A stretch of DNA of 10,782 nt from Steroidobacteraceae bacterium. Its GTDB lineage: Bacteria > Pseudomonadota > Gammaproteobacteria > Steroidobacterales > Steroidobacteraceae. The translations under genes were made by a program, and so were the position numbers. Shown here piece after piece: positions 1 through 6,184 of this stretch; position 1 is the stretch's first letter, and each line of letters begins with the position of its first letter. The stretch spans positions 1-10,782 of the forward strand of contig JALRHE010000147.1 of NCBI GenBank assembly GCA_023253235.1, read 5' to 3'. Below the pieces are notes generated by a model. It ran no database searches. It was not told the origin of the DNA and saw nothing but the letters and a program-made list of their open reading frames with translations.

Positions 1-315
1 TGCACGAGCCGCCTCCTCGAGCGCCGCCGACAGAATTTCGTCTGAGTAAGCAAAACCGGTCTTTTCGCCTGCGAGCGCTCGAACCCCGACTCCTTGCTCG
101 ATGGCCGCACTGCCTTCCTTGACGATGCCATCCTCGAGCGACCAGCCCTCGTCGCGCGAGAACTGGAAGTACAAATCGGCCGCATCGACCTGCGATGCAC
201 GCACGATGCCGAGCGCCCGCTCGAGATGCGACAGCTCGAGACCTGCAGGCTCGAGGATCAGTTGCTTGGCGAGGCCGAAGGCATCATCACTGGCGTAATC
301 GATGTGCGTGCTCAT
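1..315 (-). CDS. tldD: Metalloprotease TldD, N-terminal part (cut by window edge)
   Basis: The visible 105 codons start at ATG (315-313) and run off the left edge in frame. With TldE/PmbA, TldD forms a cytosolic heterodimeric metalloprotease that degrades unfolded peptides and, in E. coli, helps mature microcin B17 and process CcdA. The segment matches the TldD N-terminus: a DLYFQFSRDEGWSLEDG block (about residues 47-63) and a QGVGVRALAGEKTGFAYSDE block (about 74-93) closely parallel E. coli TldD. The catalytic zinc motif (HExxxH) lies in the missing C-terminal half and cannot be checked. No strong Shine-Dalgarno is visible before the ATG. A 65-bp gap separates it from the upstream nitrilase gene, so it could have its own weak promoter, although it probably belongs to the same operon. 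Confidence 0.95.
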   Translation of the reverse strand, partial: MSTHIDYASDDAFGLAKQLILEPAGLELSHLERALGIVRASQVDAADLYFQFSRDEGWSLEDGIVKEGSAAIEQGVGVRALAGEKTGFAYSDEILSAALEEAARA

Positions 316-380
316 GATTTTTGGAAAAACGATGTTCGATAAATGGAGATGAAGGATCGCAATTCAAGCGACGTTCCAAA

Positions 381-1205
381 CTACAGGCGACGATGCGAGA
401 GCACGGGAAACTCCGCGCGCACCCGCGCCTGCGCCTCGAGATCGAATTCTGCCACCACCACACCCTCGCCGTGCGGCAGTCTCGCTTGGATCGCACCCCA
501 ATGATCGATGATCATCGAATCGCCCCAGGTCTCGCGGCCGTTGGGATGCAACCCGGTCTGCCCAGCTGCCACGACGAAGGCGAGATTCTCGATCGCACGA
601 GCGCGCAGCAGTGTTTCCCAGTGGGCACGTCCGGTCGGAACCGTGAATGCCGCCGGCACGACGAACCAGCGCGCCCCCGCCACCGTGAGCGAACGAAAGA
701 GCTCCGGAAACCGCAAGTCGTAGCAGACGGAGAGCCCGAGTGGACCTGCCGGTGTGTCGACCACCACCGGTGCGGCACCCGGCGCGATACTCGCCGACTC
801 ACGATACGTTTCACCACGCTCGGCCACGCTGACGTCGAACAGATGCATCTTGTCGTAACGCGCGACCTGTTTGCCCGACTCGTCGAACACCAGCACCGCC
901 GCCGCGACGCGCGATTCTCCGGCAACTTTGATCGGCAAGGTGCCACCGACGATCCACAAGCCGTACTCGCGTGCTGCGTCGGCTAGGGCTTGCTGCAGCG
1001 GGCCTGAGCCCTCATCTTCAGCGATCGCGAATTTGTCGAGCTCGCGTCGACCCATGAGCGCCACGTTCTCGGGCAAGAGCGCGATCTTGGCACCCGCTTG
1101 TGCCGCTTGTTCGAGCAAGCGTCGCGCGTTTGCCATGTTCGCAGCCGCATCGTCACTGGAAGTCAGTTGGATCGCAGCGACTTTCACCCGCGGCGCTATC
1201 GTCAT
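381..1205 (-). CDS. Carbon-nitrogen hydrolase (Nit1/NitX-like, probable deaminated-glutathione amidase)
   Basis: A 274-residue nitrilase-superfamily amidase. The Glu-Lys-Cys catalytic triad is visible: Glu46 in LLPEN, Lys119 in RYDKMHLFDV, and Cys161 in SVCYDLRFPELF. The lysine and cysteine contexts are those of the Nit1/Nit2 branch, whose members hydrolyse deaminated glutathione or omega-amides; the exact substrate is inferred. The length is normal for the family (about 270-285) and no signal peptide is seen, so it is cytosolic. Its ATG overlaps the RNase G stop codon as ATGA (1202-1205), which fixes the start and implies translational coupling, since no good Shine-Dalgarno is present. A nitrilase gene next to tldD is also a familiar arrangement in other Gammaproteobacteria. 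Alternative: another branch-10 nitrilase with a different amide substrate. Confidence 0.93.
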   Translation of the reverse strand: MTIAPRVKVAAIQLTSSDDAAANMANARRLLEQAAQAGAKIALLPENVALMGRRELDKFAIAEDEGSGPLQQALADAAREYGLWIVGGTLPIKVAGESRVAAAVLVFDESGKQVARYDKMHLFDVSVAERGETYRESASIAPGAAPVVVDTPAGPLGLSVCYDLRFPELFRSLTVAGARWFVVPAAFTVPTGRAHWETLLRARAIENLAFVVAAGQTGLHPNGRETWGDSMIIDHWGAIQARLPHGEGVVVAEFDLEAQARVRAEFPVLSHRRL

Positions 1206-2722
1206 ACCAGCACCACGTCGTAGCGGTCGATTTCATAGAGCGCTTCGGCTTGCAGACGAATAGGTCGCTCAGTCTCGGCTTCGAGTTCGGCGAGCACCGT
1301 CGATTCCTCGCCGAGCAAACGCTCGATGACATCCTGATGCGCCAGCACCAGCAACTCGCGACTGCCGAACTGCCTCGCCTGGCGCAGGATTTCGCGGAAA
1401 ATATCCTGACAGACCGTCTCGACCGAACGGATGGATCCATGCCCCTCACAGCTCGGGCACACTTCGCACAGGAGGTGCTCGAGACTCTCACGCGTCCGCT
1501 TGCGTGTCATCTCGACGAGACCGAGCGGCGAAATCGGCGCCACCTGGGTCTGGGCGTGATCGGTCTCGAGTGCTTGCTCGAGTGCCGCAACCACCTGTGA
1601 GCGATGCGACTCGTCGCGCATGTCGATGAAGTCGATGATGATGATGCCGCCGAGATTGCGCAGACGCAGCTGGCGCGCAATCGCGACTGACGCCTCGAGA
1701 TTCGTGCGGAAGATCGTATCCTCGAGGTTGCGGTGACCGACGAAAGCACCGGTGTTCACATCGATCGTCGTCATCGACTCGGTCTGATCGATGACGAGAT
1801 AACCGCCCGACTTCAACGGCACTTTACGCTCGAGTGCGCGATTGATCTCTTCTTCGATTCCATGCAAATCGAAAATCGGCCGAGGGCCCGCGTGCAATTC
1901 CATGCGCGGTGCGCCCGAGGGAATGAAATCGGCGACGAACTGGCGCAGACGGACCAGCTCATCGGCATCATCGACGAGCACTCGCTCGACGCTGCGCCCG
2001 AGCTCATCGCGCAGCATGCGCAACGCCAGCGGCAGCTCCTCGTGCACGAGATCTCCCGGTGACGCGCGCAAGCCACGCTCACGTACGTGCAGCCAGAGTC
2101 GATCTAGGTAGGCGAGATCGGCGGCGAGCCGCTCGGACTGCACACCCTCCGCCGCGGTGCGCACGATATAGCCTCCCGGGTGATCATCACCGAGCAGCGT
2201 CTGCATGGCCTCGCGCAATCTTTGACGCTCGCGCTCATCTTCGATGCGCGCCGAGATGCCGATACCGCGACCACGCGGCATGAACACCACGTACCTCGAC
2301 GGCAAAGAAATGAAGGTCGTCAGCCGCGCGCCCTTGGCGCCCATCGGATCCTTGACGACCTGCACGATGAGATCGTCACCCGGATTGATGAGCCGACGGA
2401 TATCGATATCTTCATCGCGCGAGGCTGCCGTAAGCCCAGCCGGACCTCCCGAGGCCGCCGTCGCCGCTACGCGCTGTGCATCAAAGTGCGCCTCGGCGCC
2501 CACGATATCGTGAGCGTGCAGAAAAGCCGTACGAGCGAGCCCGGCATCGACGAATGCCGCCTGCATGCCGGGCAGTACTCGCGTCACACGGCCTTTGTAG
2601 ATATTGCCGACGAGTCCACGCCGACTCTCGCGTTCGACGAACAACTCCTGCAGCACACCCCCTTCGAGCAGAGCAGCTCGAACCTCGCGCGGCGCCACAT
2701 TGATGAGGATTTCGGCGGTCAT
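1202..2722 (-). CDS. rng: Ribonuclease G
   Basis: A 506-residue RNase E/G family endoribonuclease that matures the 16S rRNA 5' end and cleaves some mRNAs in the cytosol. The N-terminus MTAEILINVAP and the S1-domain block GNIYKGRVTRVLPGMQAAFVD are diagnostic. Magnesium-binding aspartates are visible in TTIDVN (Asp321) and IIIDF (Asp364), and the zinc-link CPSC (Cys422, Cys425) is present. The start at 2722 is preferred over an ATG five codons upstream because it matches the family N-terminus and forms an ATGA overlap with the maf stop. The protein is slightly longer than E. coli RNase G (489). The extra length sits around residues 80-105 in an Ala/Gly-rich stretch within the S1 region. The RNase E C-terminal scaffold is absent, which supports RNase G over RNase E. 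The next gene downstream overlaps by four bases. Confidence 0.97.
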   Translation of the reverse strand: MTAEILINVAPREVRAALLEGGVLQELFVERESRRGLVGNIYKGRVTRVLPGMQAAFVDAGLARTAFLHAHDIVGAEAHFDAQRVAATAASGGPAGLTAASRDEDIDIRRLINPGDDLIVQVVKDPMGAKGARLTTFISLPSRYVVFMPRGRGIGISARIEDERERQRLREAMQTLLGDDHPGGYIVRTAAEGVQSERLAADLAYLDRLWLHVRERGLRASPGDLVHEELPLALRMLRDELGRSVERVLVDDADELVRLRQFVADFIPSGAPRMELHAGPRPIFDLHGIEEEINRALERKVPLKSGGYLVIDQTESMTTIDVNTGAFVGHRNLEDTIFRTNLEASVAIARQLRLRNLGGIIIIDFIDMRDESHRSQVVAALEQALETDHAQTQVAPISPLGLVEMTRKRTRESLEHLLCEVCPSCEGHGSIRSVETVCQDIFREILRQARQFGSRELLVLAHQDVIERLLGEESTVLAELEAETERPIRLQAEALYEIDRYDVVLV

Positions 2723-3297
2723 ACCCCAGCCTGCCATATCGGCACACCGGCGGCGACCAGCAATGCCGCCGTTTCCGCGAGCGGCAAGCCCATCACACCG
2801 GAATAACTGCCCGCGATCGACTCGATGAAGATCGCACCGAGCCCCTGTATGGCGTACCCACCGGCTTTGTCACAAGGCTCGCCGCTAGCCCAATAGGCCG
2901 CACGCTCGCTCTCGGTCACTGCACGAAAGACGACTTGTGTCACCGATAAACGCACCGCGACGCCCTCACTCGTCGCGAGCGCGACGGCGGAGTAGACCGA
3001 GTGTTCCCGTGCAGAGAGTCGCTCGAACATCCCGCGGTGCTCGCGATCATCGGCCGGTTTGCCAAGCGCAAGGCCATCGATCGCCACCGTGGTATCGGCC
3101 CCGAGCACCGGGATCGTATCGGAGCGCGATGCAAACACGTGACTCGCCTTTGAGCGAGCCAAGCGCTGCACGTAATCAGCCGGCGCCTCATCGGGCAGCG
3201 GCGTCTCGTCGATATCGGCAGCCTGCACGACATGAGACACGCCGATCTGCCGCAGCAATTCGCGTCGACGGGGCGAAGCAGAGGCGAGTATCAACAT
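2719..3297 (-). CDS. maf: Maf family nucleoside triphosphate pyrophosphatase (YhdE type, dTTP/UTP)
   Basis: A 192-residue Maf protein that hydrolyses non-canonical or surplus nucleoside triphosphates to monophosphate and pyrophosphate in the cytosol. It opens with LILASASPRRRELL, the Maf signature SxSPRR. The GADTTVAIDG block contains the catalytic-region aspartate (about residue 68), and DKAGGYAIQGLGAIFIE is the pattern of the YhdE (dTTP/UTPase) branch; the YceF branch differs there. The start is uncertain. ATG at 3297 has a modest GAG about 7 bases upstream and leaves an 8-bp gap to rlmH. A TTG at 3309 would add four residues (MSDP) and make a four-base TTGA overlap with the rlmH stop, like other junctions here. 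The stop overlaps the rng start. The maf-rng adjacency is the same as yhdE-rng in E. coli. Confidence 0.95.
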   Translation of the reverse strand: MLILASASPRRRELLRQIGVSHVVQAADIDETPLPDEAPADYVQRLARSKASHVFASRSDTIPVLGADTTVAIDGLALGKPADDREHRGMFERLSAREHSVYSAVALATSEGVAVRLSVTQVVFRAVTESERAAYWASGEPCDKAGGYAIQGLGAIFIESIAGSYSGVMGLPLAETAALLVAAGVPIWQAGV

Positions 3298-3305
3298 GGG
3301 ATCAC

Positions 3306-3776
3306 TCAATCTCGATGATAGGGATGACCGAGCAACAGCGACTGCGCGCGGTACAACTGCTCAGCCAACATCACTCGCGCTAGGCCATGCGGCAAGGTCA
3401 AACGGGATAGCGACCAACTTTCAGCCGCGCGCGCGCGCACCGCAGGCGCATGACCATCGGGTCCACCGATCAGCAAAGCCAGATCAGGCGATTCTCCCGC
3501 CAGGTGCTGCAGACGTTGCGACCACTCGCGGGAAGTGAAGGTCTTGCCGATTTCGTCGAGCAGGATCACACGTTCGCGATCGCGCAAGGCGGCCAGGACT
3601 TTCTCGCCCTCTCGCAGCGTGGCGACGTCGGCCTTGCCATTCGCGCTGCGAGCAGCCGCCTCGATCGCGACGAGTTCGACGCGCCACGGCGAACGGATGC
3701 GCTTCAAATATTCATCTACCGCCGTATCGACCCAGGCGGGTTGGCGATGACCGACAGCGAGAATACGCAGCCGCAC
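3306..3776 (-). CDS. rlmH: 23S rRNA (pseudouridine(1915)-N3)-methyltransferase RlmH
   Basis: A 156-residue SPOUT-class methyltransferase (E. coli RlmH has 155) that methylates pseudouridine 1915 in helix 69 of 23S rRNA on assembled 70S ribosomes, using S-adenosylmethionine. The knotted SAM-binding region is clear: LLIGGPDGH (about 101-109) and LTLPHGLARVMLAEQLYRA (126-144), followed by the C-terminal tail PYHRD, in which Asp replaces the more usual final Glu. The start codon is GTG at 3776, supported by the family N-terminus (MRLRILAVGHRQPAWV) and by a weak GGAT upstream. It lies 27 bp after rsfS, its standard partner, with which it forms the conserved nadD-rsfS-rlmH block. Confidence 0.97.
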   Translation of the reverse strand: MRLRILAVGHRQPAWVDTAVDEYLKRIRSPWRVELVAIEAAARSANGKADVATLREGEKVLAALRDRERVILLDEIGKTFTSREWSQRLQHLAGESPDLALLIGGPDGHAPAVRARAAESWSLSRLTLPHGLARVMLAEQLYRAQSLLLGHPYHRD

Positions 3777-3803
3777 GCCCGTGATCCGACGAAGCGGCTC
3801 GAC

Positions 3804-4370
3804 TTAACGGCTGGGCGTCTTGGCCGGCGACTTGGCGCGCGGTTTCGCCGCGCGGGTCGCCTCACGCTTCGGTGCAGCGCCATTGCGTCTCGGGGCGCCA
3901 CCGTTGCGTTTGGGCGCCGTGCCGGCGCGTGGCGCTGAGCGTTTCGGCTTGGAGGCCGGTGCACGCTCGGCAACCTTGGCCGGAGCCGGTTCCCACAATT
4001 GCTCGAGCTGATAGAACTCACGGGTGCGCGGCAACAGAACATGCACCATCACATCCGGCAGATCGACGAGCACCCACTCGCCTTGCTCTTCGCCTTCGAC
4101 ACCGAGTGGTCGATGCCCGGCAGCTTTGGCCATCTGAACGACTCGGTCGGCAACGGCTCGCAAGTGCCTGTCGGAGGTACCGCTCGCGATCACCATGTAA
4201 TCGGTGACGTCGCTCGACCCACGCACGTCGAGCACTCGCACATCGACCGCTTTCATATCGGCGAGTGCAGCTTCGACCACCGGCAACACACCCGTCGCAC
4301 GCGGCCGGATCGGCGCCTTACCCCGTTTTTCGCGGGCGGGAGGACGGGAATTCTGGCGGGTTGTCTTCAT
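3804..4370 (-). CDS. rsfS: Ribosomal silencing factor RsfS with extended basic C-terminal tail
   Basis: A 188-residue RsfS (Iojap/YbeB) protein. It binds ribosomal protein uL14 and blocks joining of the 30S and 50S subunits when nutrients are short. The core domain, about residues 28-128, shows DVRGSSDVTDYMVIASGTSDRHLRAVAD and GEWVLVDLPDVMVHVLLPRTREFYQLEQLW. Typical family members are about 105-120 residues. This one adds a basic N-terminal leader (about 27 residues) and a Lys/Arg/Pro/Ala tail of nearly 60 residues containing an APKRNG-type repeat. The ATG at 4370 has a strong GAGGAG, but 13 bases upstream, farther than ideal. An in-frame ATT three codons earlier would have ideal spacing; it is noted as a curiosity and not chosen. 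It lies 39 bp after nadD. Confidence 0.94.
   Translation of the reverse strand: MKTTRQNSRPPAREKRGKAPIRPRATGVLPVVEAALADMKAVDVRVLDVRGSSDVTDYMVIASGTSDRHLRAVADRVVQMAKAAGHRPLGVEGEEQGEWVLVDLPDVMVHVLLPRTREFYQLEQLWEPAPAKVAERAPASKPKRSAPRAGTAPKRNGGAPRRNGAAPKREATRAAKPRAKSPAKTPSR
3861..3917 (-). repeat. Degenerate 21-base coding repeat in the rsfS tail
   Basis: Residues 152-170 of RsfS read as two and a half tandem heptapeptide units: APKRNGG, APRRNGA, APKRE. The DNA units differ mostly at synonymous positions, so the repeat is old or maintained at the protein level, not the product of recent slippage. The tail is predicted to be disordered and strongly positively charged. Confidence 0.7.
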
Positions 4371-4409
4371 GCGAATGGCAAAGCTCCTCGAAGCAGCGAT
4401 AGCGTGTGA

Positions 4410-5063
4410 TCAGTCATGGAATCTGTGGTCAGCATAGCATCCTGTCTCGAGGATGATCTGCCGCACGGGCTCGGGCACGAGAAAACGCGGATCGCCGCCC
4501 GAGACGAGAATCGCGCGCAGTTCACTCGAGGCGATCTCGAGTTGCGTCACCGCGTGCACATACACCCGACCACACAGTGCTGTATGCAACGGTTCCACTT
4601 CACTCACGCCTGAGGTCGCCACCAGCTCCGCTAGTGGGCCGGCCGCAGGCAAATTCCAGCCCGGTCGATGCGCGACGACAATGTGGCAAAGCGACAGTAG
4701 CTCCGACGCACGATGCCACTTCGGTAAACCCAAAAACGCGTCCATACCGAGTATCAAGCAGAGCGGATGCGCCGGAAATTCACCGCGCAACTCTTCGAGT
4801 GTATCGATCGTAAAGGTGGTTCGCTCTCGCCTGACTTCCCGATCGTCCGCTACGAAACCGCTTTGCCCCTCGATCGCCGCACGCACCATGGCAAGGCGCA
4901 TCGCAGGGCTCGCAAGCGGGGCATCGCGATGCCCCGGCCGGCCACTTGGAATCCATCGAAGTTCGTGCAACTGCAATCTTTGCGACAGCTCGAACCCGGT
5001 ACGCAGATGCCCGAAGTGGATGGGGTCGAACGTACCCCCAAAAATTCCGATCGGCGCTTTCAT
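4410..5063 (-). CDS. nadD: Nicotinate-nucleotide adenylyltransferase NadD
   Basis: A 217-residue nucleotidyltransferase that adenylates nicotinic acid mononucleotide to deamido-NAD in NAD biosynthesis. The nucleotide-binding motif GGTFDPIHFGHL is at residues 9-20, with the HxxH histidines at 16 and 19. The C-terminal SSELR (179-183) is the counterpart of the family ISSTxIR motif, and LVPEPVRQII follows. The start at 5063 is chosen over an ORF extension to 5102 because it gives the canonical N-terminus (MKAPIGIFGGTF) and forms an ATGA overlap with the holA stop. The holA-nadD-rsfS-rlmH order is conserved in Gammaproteobacteria. Confidence 0.97.
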   Translation of the reverse strand: MKAPIGIFGGTFDPIHFGHLRTGFELSQRLQLHELRWIPSGRPGHRDAPLASPAMRLAMVRAAIEGQSGFVADDREVRRERTTFTIDTLEELRGEFPAHPLCLILGMDAFLGLPKWHRASELLSLCHIVVAHRPGWNLPAAGPLAELVATSGVSEVEPLHTALCGRVYVHAVTQLEIASSELRAILVSGGDPRFLVPEPVRQIILETGCYADHRFHD

Positions 5064-6067
5064 CCGGCGCGCACCGGTCGCAATCCGCAGAACTCGGCAC
5101 ACAGTAACGCAAGCTCATTCCACGGATCGCCGGCCAAACGACCTTTGATCATGCGATCGACACGCAGGGCGCGCGAACTGAGTCGCGCATAGGGCAATTT
5201 CGCCGCGCGGGGTCTCGCGCGCTCGAGCGCCGCCAACTGGCTCGGCGGCAAGCGCGGGCCCGGGCGACGTGCGGGATCCTCACCACGACGCAGCGACCAA
5301 AGATTTCTCAGCTCGCGCGTGATGGACCACAGCACCAGAGTCGGTTCGACGCCCTCGCCGCGCAGACCCGAGAGGACTCGCAAAGCACGCTGCGCATCAC
5401 CCTGCAGCACAGCCTCACCGAGCGCGAACACATCGTAGCGAGCGCTCGAGGCAACCGCTTCCAGAATCGCCTGCTCATCGACGCGTCCTGCCGGCAGCAA
5501 CAAACGCAGCTTCTCGATCTCCTGCTGCGCGGCGAGCAAATTTCCCTCGACTCGCACCGCCAGCAGTGACAGAGCGCCCGGCGTGAGATCGAGATCGGCT
5601 TGGCGCGCACGTGCAGACAACCAAGGTTCGAGTTGGCGCGGCGTGATTTCCCAGATCGGCAACCAAGCGCCGCGCGATTCGATCGCCTTCACCCAGGCCG
5701 TCGATTGGGTCGCCGTATCGAGACGTGGCGTGATGACGAGTAGCAGAGTGTCTTCGCCCGCCATGTCGATCAACCGCTGCAGGACGGCGCTGCCCTCCTT
5801 ACCCGCCTTGCCGGAGAATCGCACCTCGAGAATCTTGCGATCGCCGAACAGCGACATCGAGCCGGCACCGGCCGCAATGTCACCCCAGTCGGCAACGCGC
5901 TCGGGGAAATGCACCTCGCGTTCGGTGTAGCCCGCTTGCCTCGCCGCAGCCCGTAGCGCATCGGCTGCCTCGGCGACCAAGAGATCCTCATCGCCCGACA
6001 ACAAGTAGGCAGGCGCCAGACGTGCCTGACGAAGGTGAGTCGGGAAGGTGTCGAGACTGAGTTTCAT
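5060..6067 (-). CDS. holA: DNA polymerase III subunit delta
   Basis: A 335-residue protein (E. coli HolA has 343) that acts in the clamp-loader complex to open the beta sliding clamp. Family features include AYLLSGDEDLLVAEA (about 19-33), SLFGDRKILEVRF (about 72-84; the beta-clamp contact element lies in this SLF region of the family) and the central EGNLLAAQQEIEKL (about 174-187). The ATG at 6067 is preceded by only a weak ribosome-binding sequence. It is the first gene of the minus-strand operon and is divergent from the receptor gene. In most Gammaproteobacteria, leuS and lptE precede holA; here they are absent, so holA must be transcribed from the 117-bp divergent region. Confidence 0.96.
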   Translation of the reverse strand: MKLSLDTFPTHLRQARLAPAYLLSGDEDLLVAEAADALRAAARQAGYTEREVHFPERVADWGDIAAGAGSMSLFGDRKILEVRFSGKAGKEGSAVLQRLIDMAGEDTLLLVITPRLDTATQSTAWVKAIESRGAWLPIWEITPRQLEPWLSARARQADLDLTPGALSLLAVRVEGNLLAAQQEIEKLRLLLPAGRVDEQAILEAVASSARYDVFALGEAVLQGDAQRALRVLSGLRGEGVEPTLVLWSITRELRNLWSLRRGEDPARRPGPRLPPSQLAALERARPRAAKLPYARLSSRALRVDRMIKGRLAGDPWNELALLCAEFCGLRPVRAG

Positions 6068-6126
6068 AGCGAGCCGGCGTGATTATCCCCCAAGCCGCCG
6101 AGCCTGCTCGACCGGCATCAACCCGC

Positions 6127-6154
6127 TTGCGCTAGTAACGTTATAAAGTAATAT
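6127..6154 (+). promoter_or_regulatory. Putative sigma-70 promoter of the zinc operon
   Basis: TTGCGC (6127-6132) and TAATAT (6149-6154) are separated by 16 bp, a reasonable but imperfect -35/-10 pair, about 30 bp before the receptor start. The -10 and most of the spacer lie within the palindromic operator, so a bound repressor would block it. On the opposite strand TATAAC (6145-6140) is a good -10 for holA, but with a poor -35. Confidence 0.4.
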
Positions 6155-6167
6155 GTTACTCAGTAAC
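6134..6167. promoter_or_regulatory. Nested palindromic operator, candidate Zur box
   Basis: The hexamer AGTAAC occurs at 6134-6139 and 6162-6167, with its inverse GTTACT at 6155-6160. The right pair forms a 13-bp inverted repeat, perfect in all six base pairs (GTTACTCAGTAAC, 6155-6167). The outer pair forms a 27-bp dyad with arm starts 21 bp apart. GTAATATGTTAC (6148-6159) is a 12-bp palindrome with five of six pairs matched. The left part, GTAACGTTATAA, resembles half of known gammaproteobacterial Zur boxes (GTTATA...TATAAC core), but the right half fits less well. Assignment to Zur is inferred from the adjacent zinc genes. Confidence 0.45.
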
Positions 6168-6173
6168 GCACTC

Positions 6174-6177
6174 GGAG
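6174..6177 (+). promoter_or_regulatory. Ribosome-binding site deciding a GTG start
   Basis: GGAG lies seven bases before the GTG at 6185. No upstream ATG in frame competes, so this site supports the GTG start of the receptor. Confidence 0.7.
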
Positions 6178-6184
6178 CCTTGCC

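Noticed and set aside
316..380. Possible terminator or promoter between the nitrilase and tldD (TTTTTGGAAAAA-like dyad at about 319-330)
   Set aside because: The dyad has no GC stem and no following T-run on the transcribed strand, and -35/-10 candidates are poor, so neither call is supported.
321..986. Long plus-strand open frame of 221 codons opposite the nitrilase gene
   Set aside because: It is antisense to a gene with an intact catalytic triad, has Arg/His-rich low-information sequence and no recognisable domain; it is a shadow of high-GC codon structure.
2723..2737. Longer rng start at 2737
   Set aside because: It adds five residues not seen in RNase G; the internal ATG gives the conserved MTAEILINV start and overlaps the maf stop.
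2180..2806. Plus-strand open frame of 208 codons opposite rng and maf
   Set aside because: It spans the antisense of two well-supported genes, crosses their junction and matches no family.
5064..5102. Longer nadD start at 5102
   Set aside because: It would overlap holA by about 40 bases and add residues before the canonical NadD N-terminus; the ATGA overlap at 5060-5063 fits better.
4453..5148. Plus-strand open frame of 231 codons opposite nadD
   Set aside because: Antisense to nadD with Ser/Arg-rich composition; no ribosome-binding site or domain.
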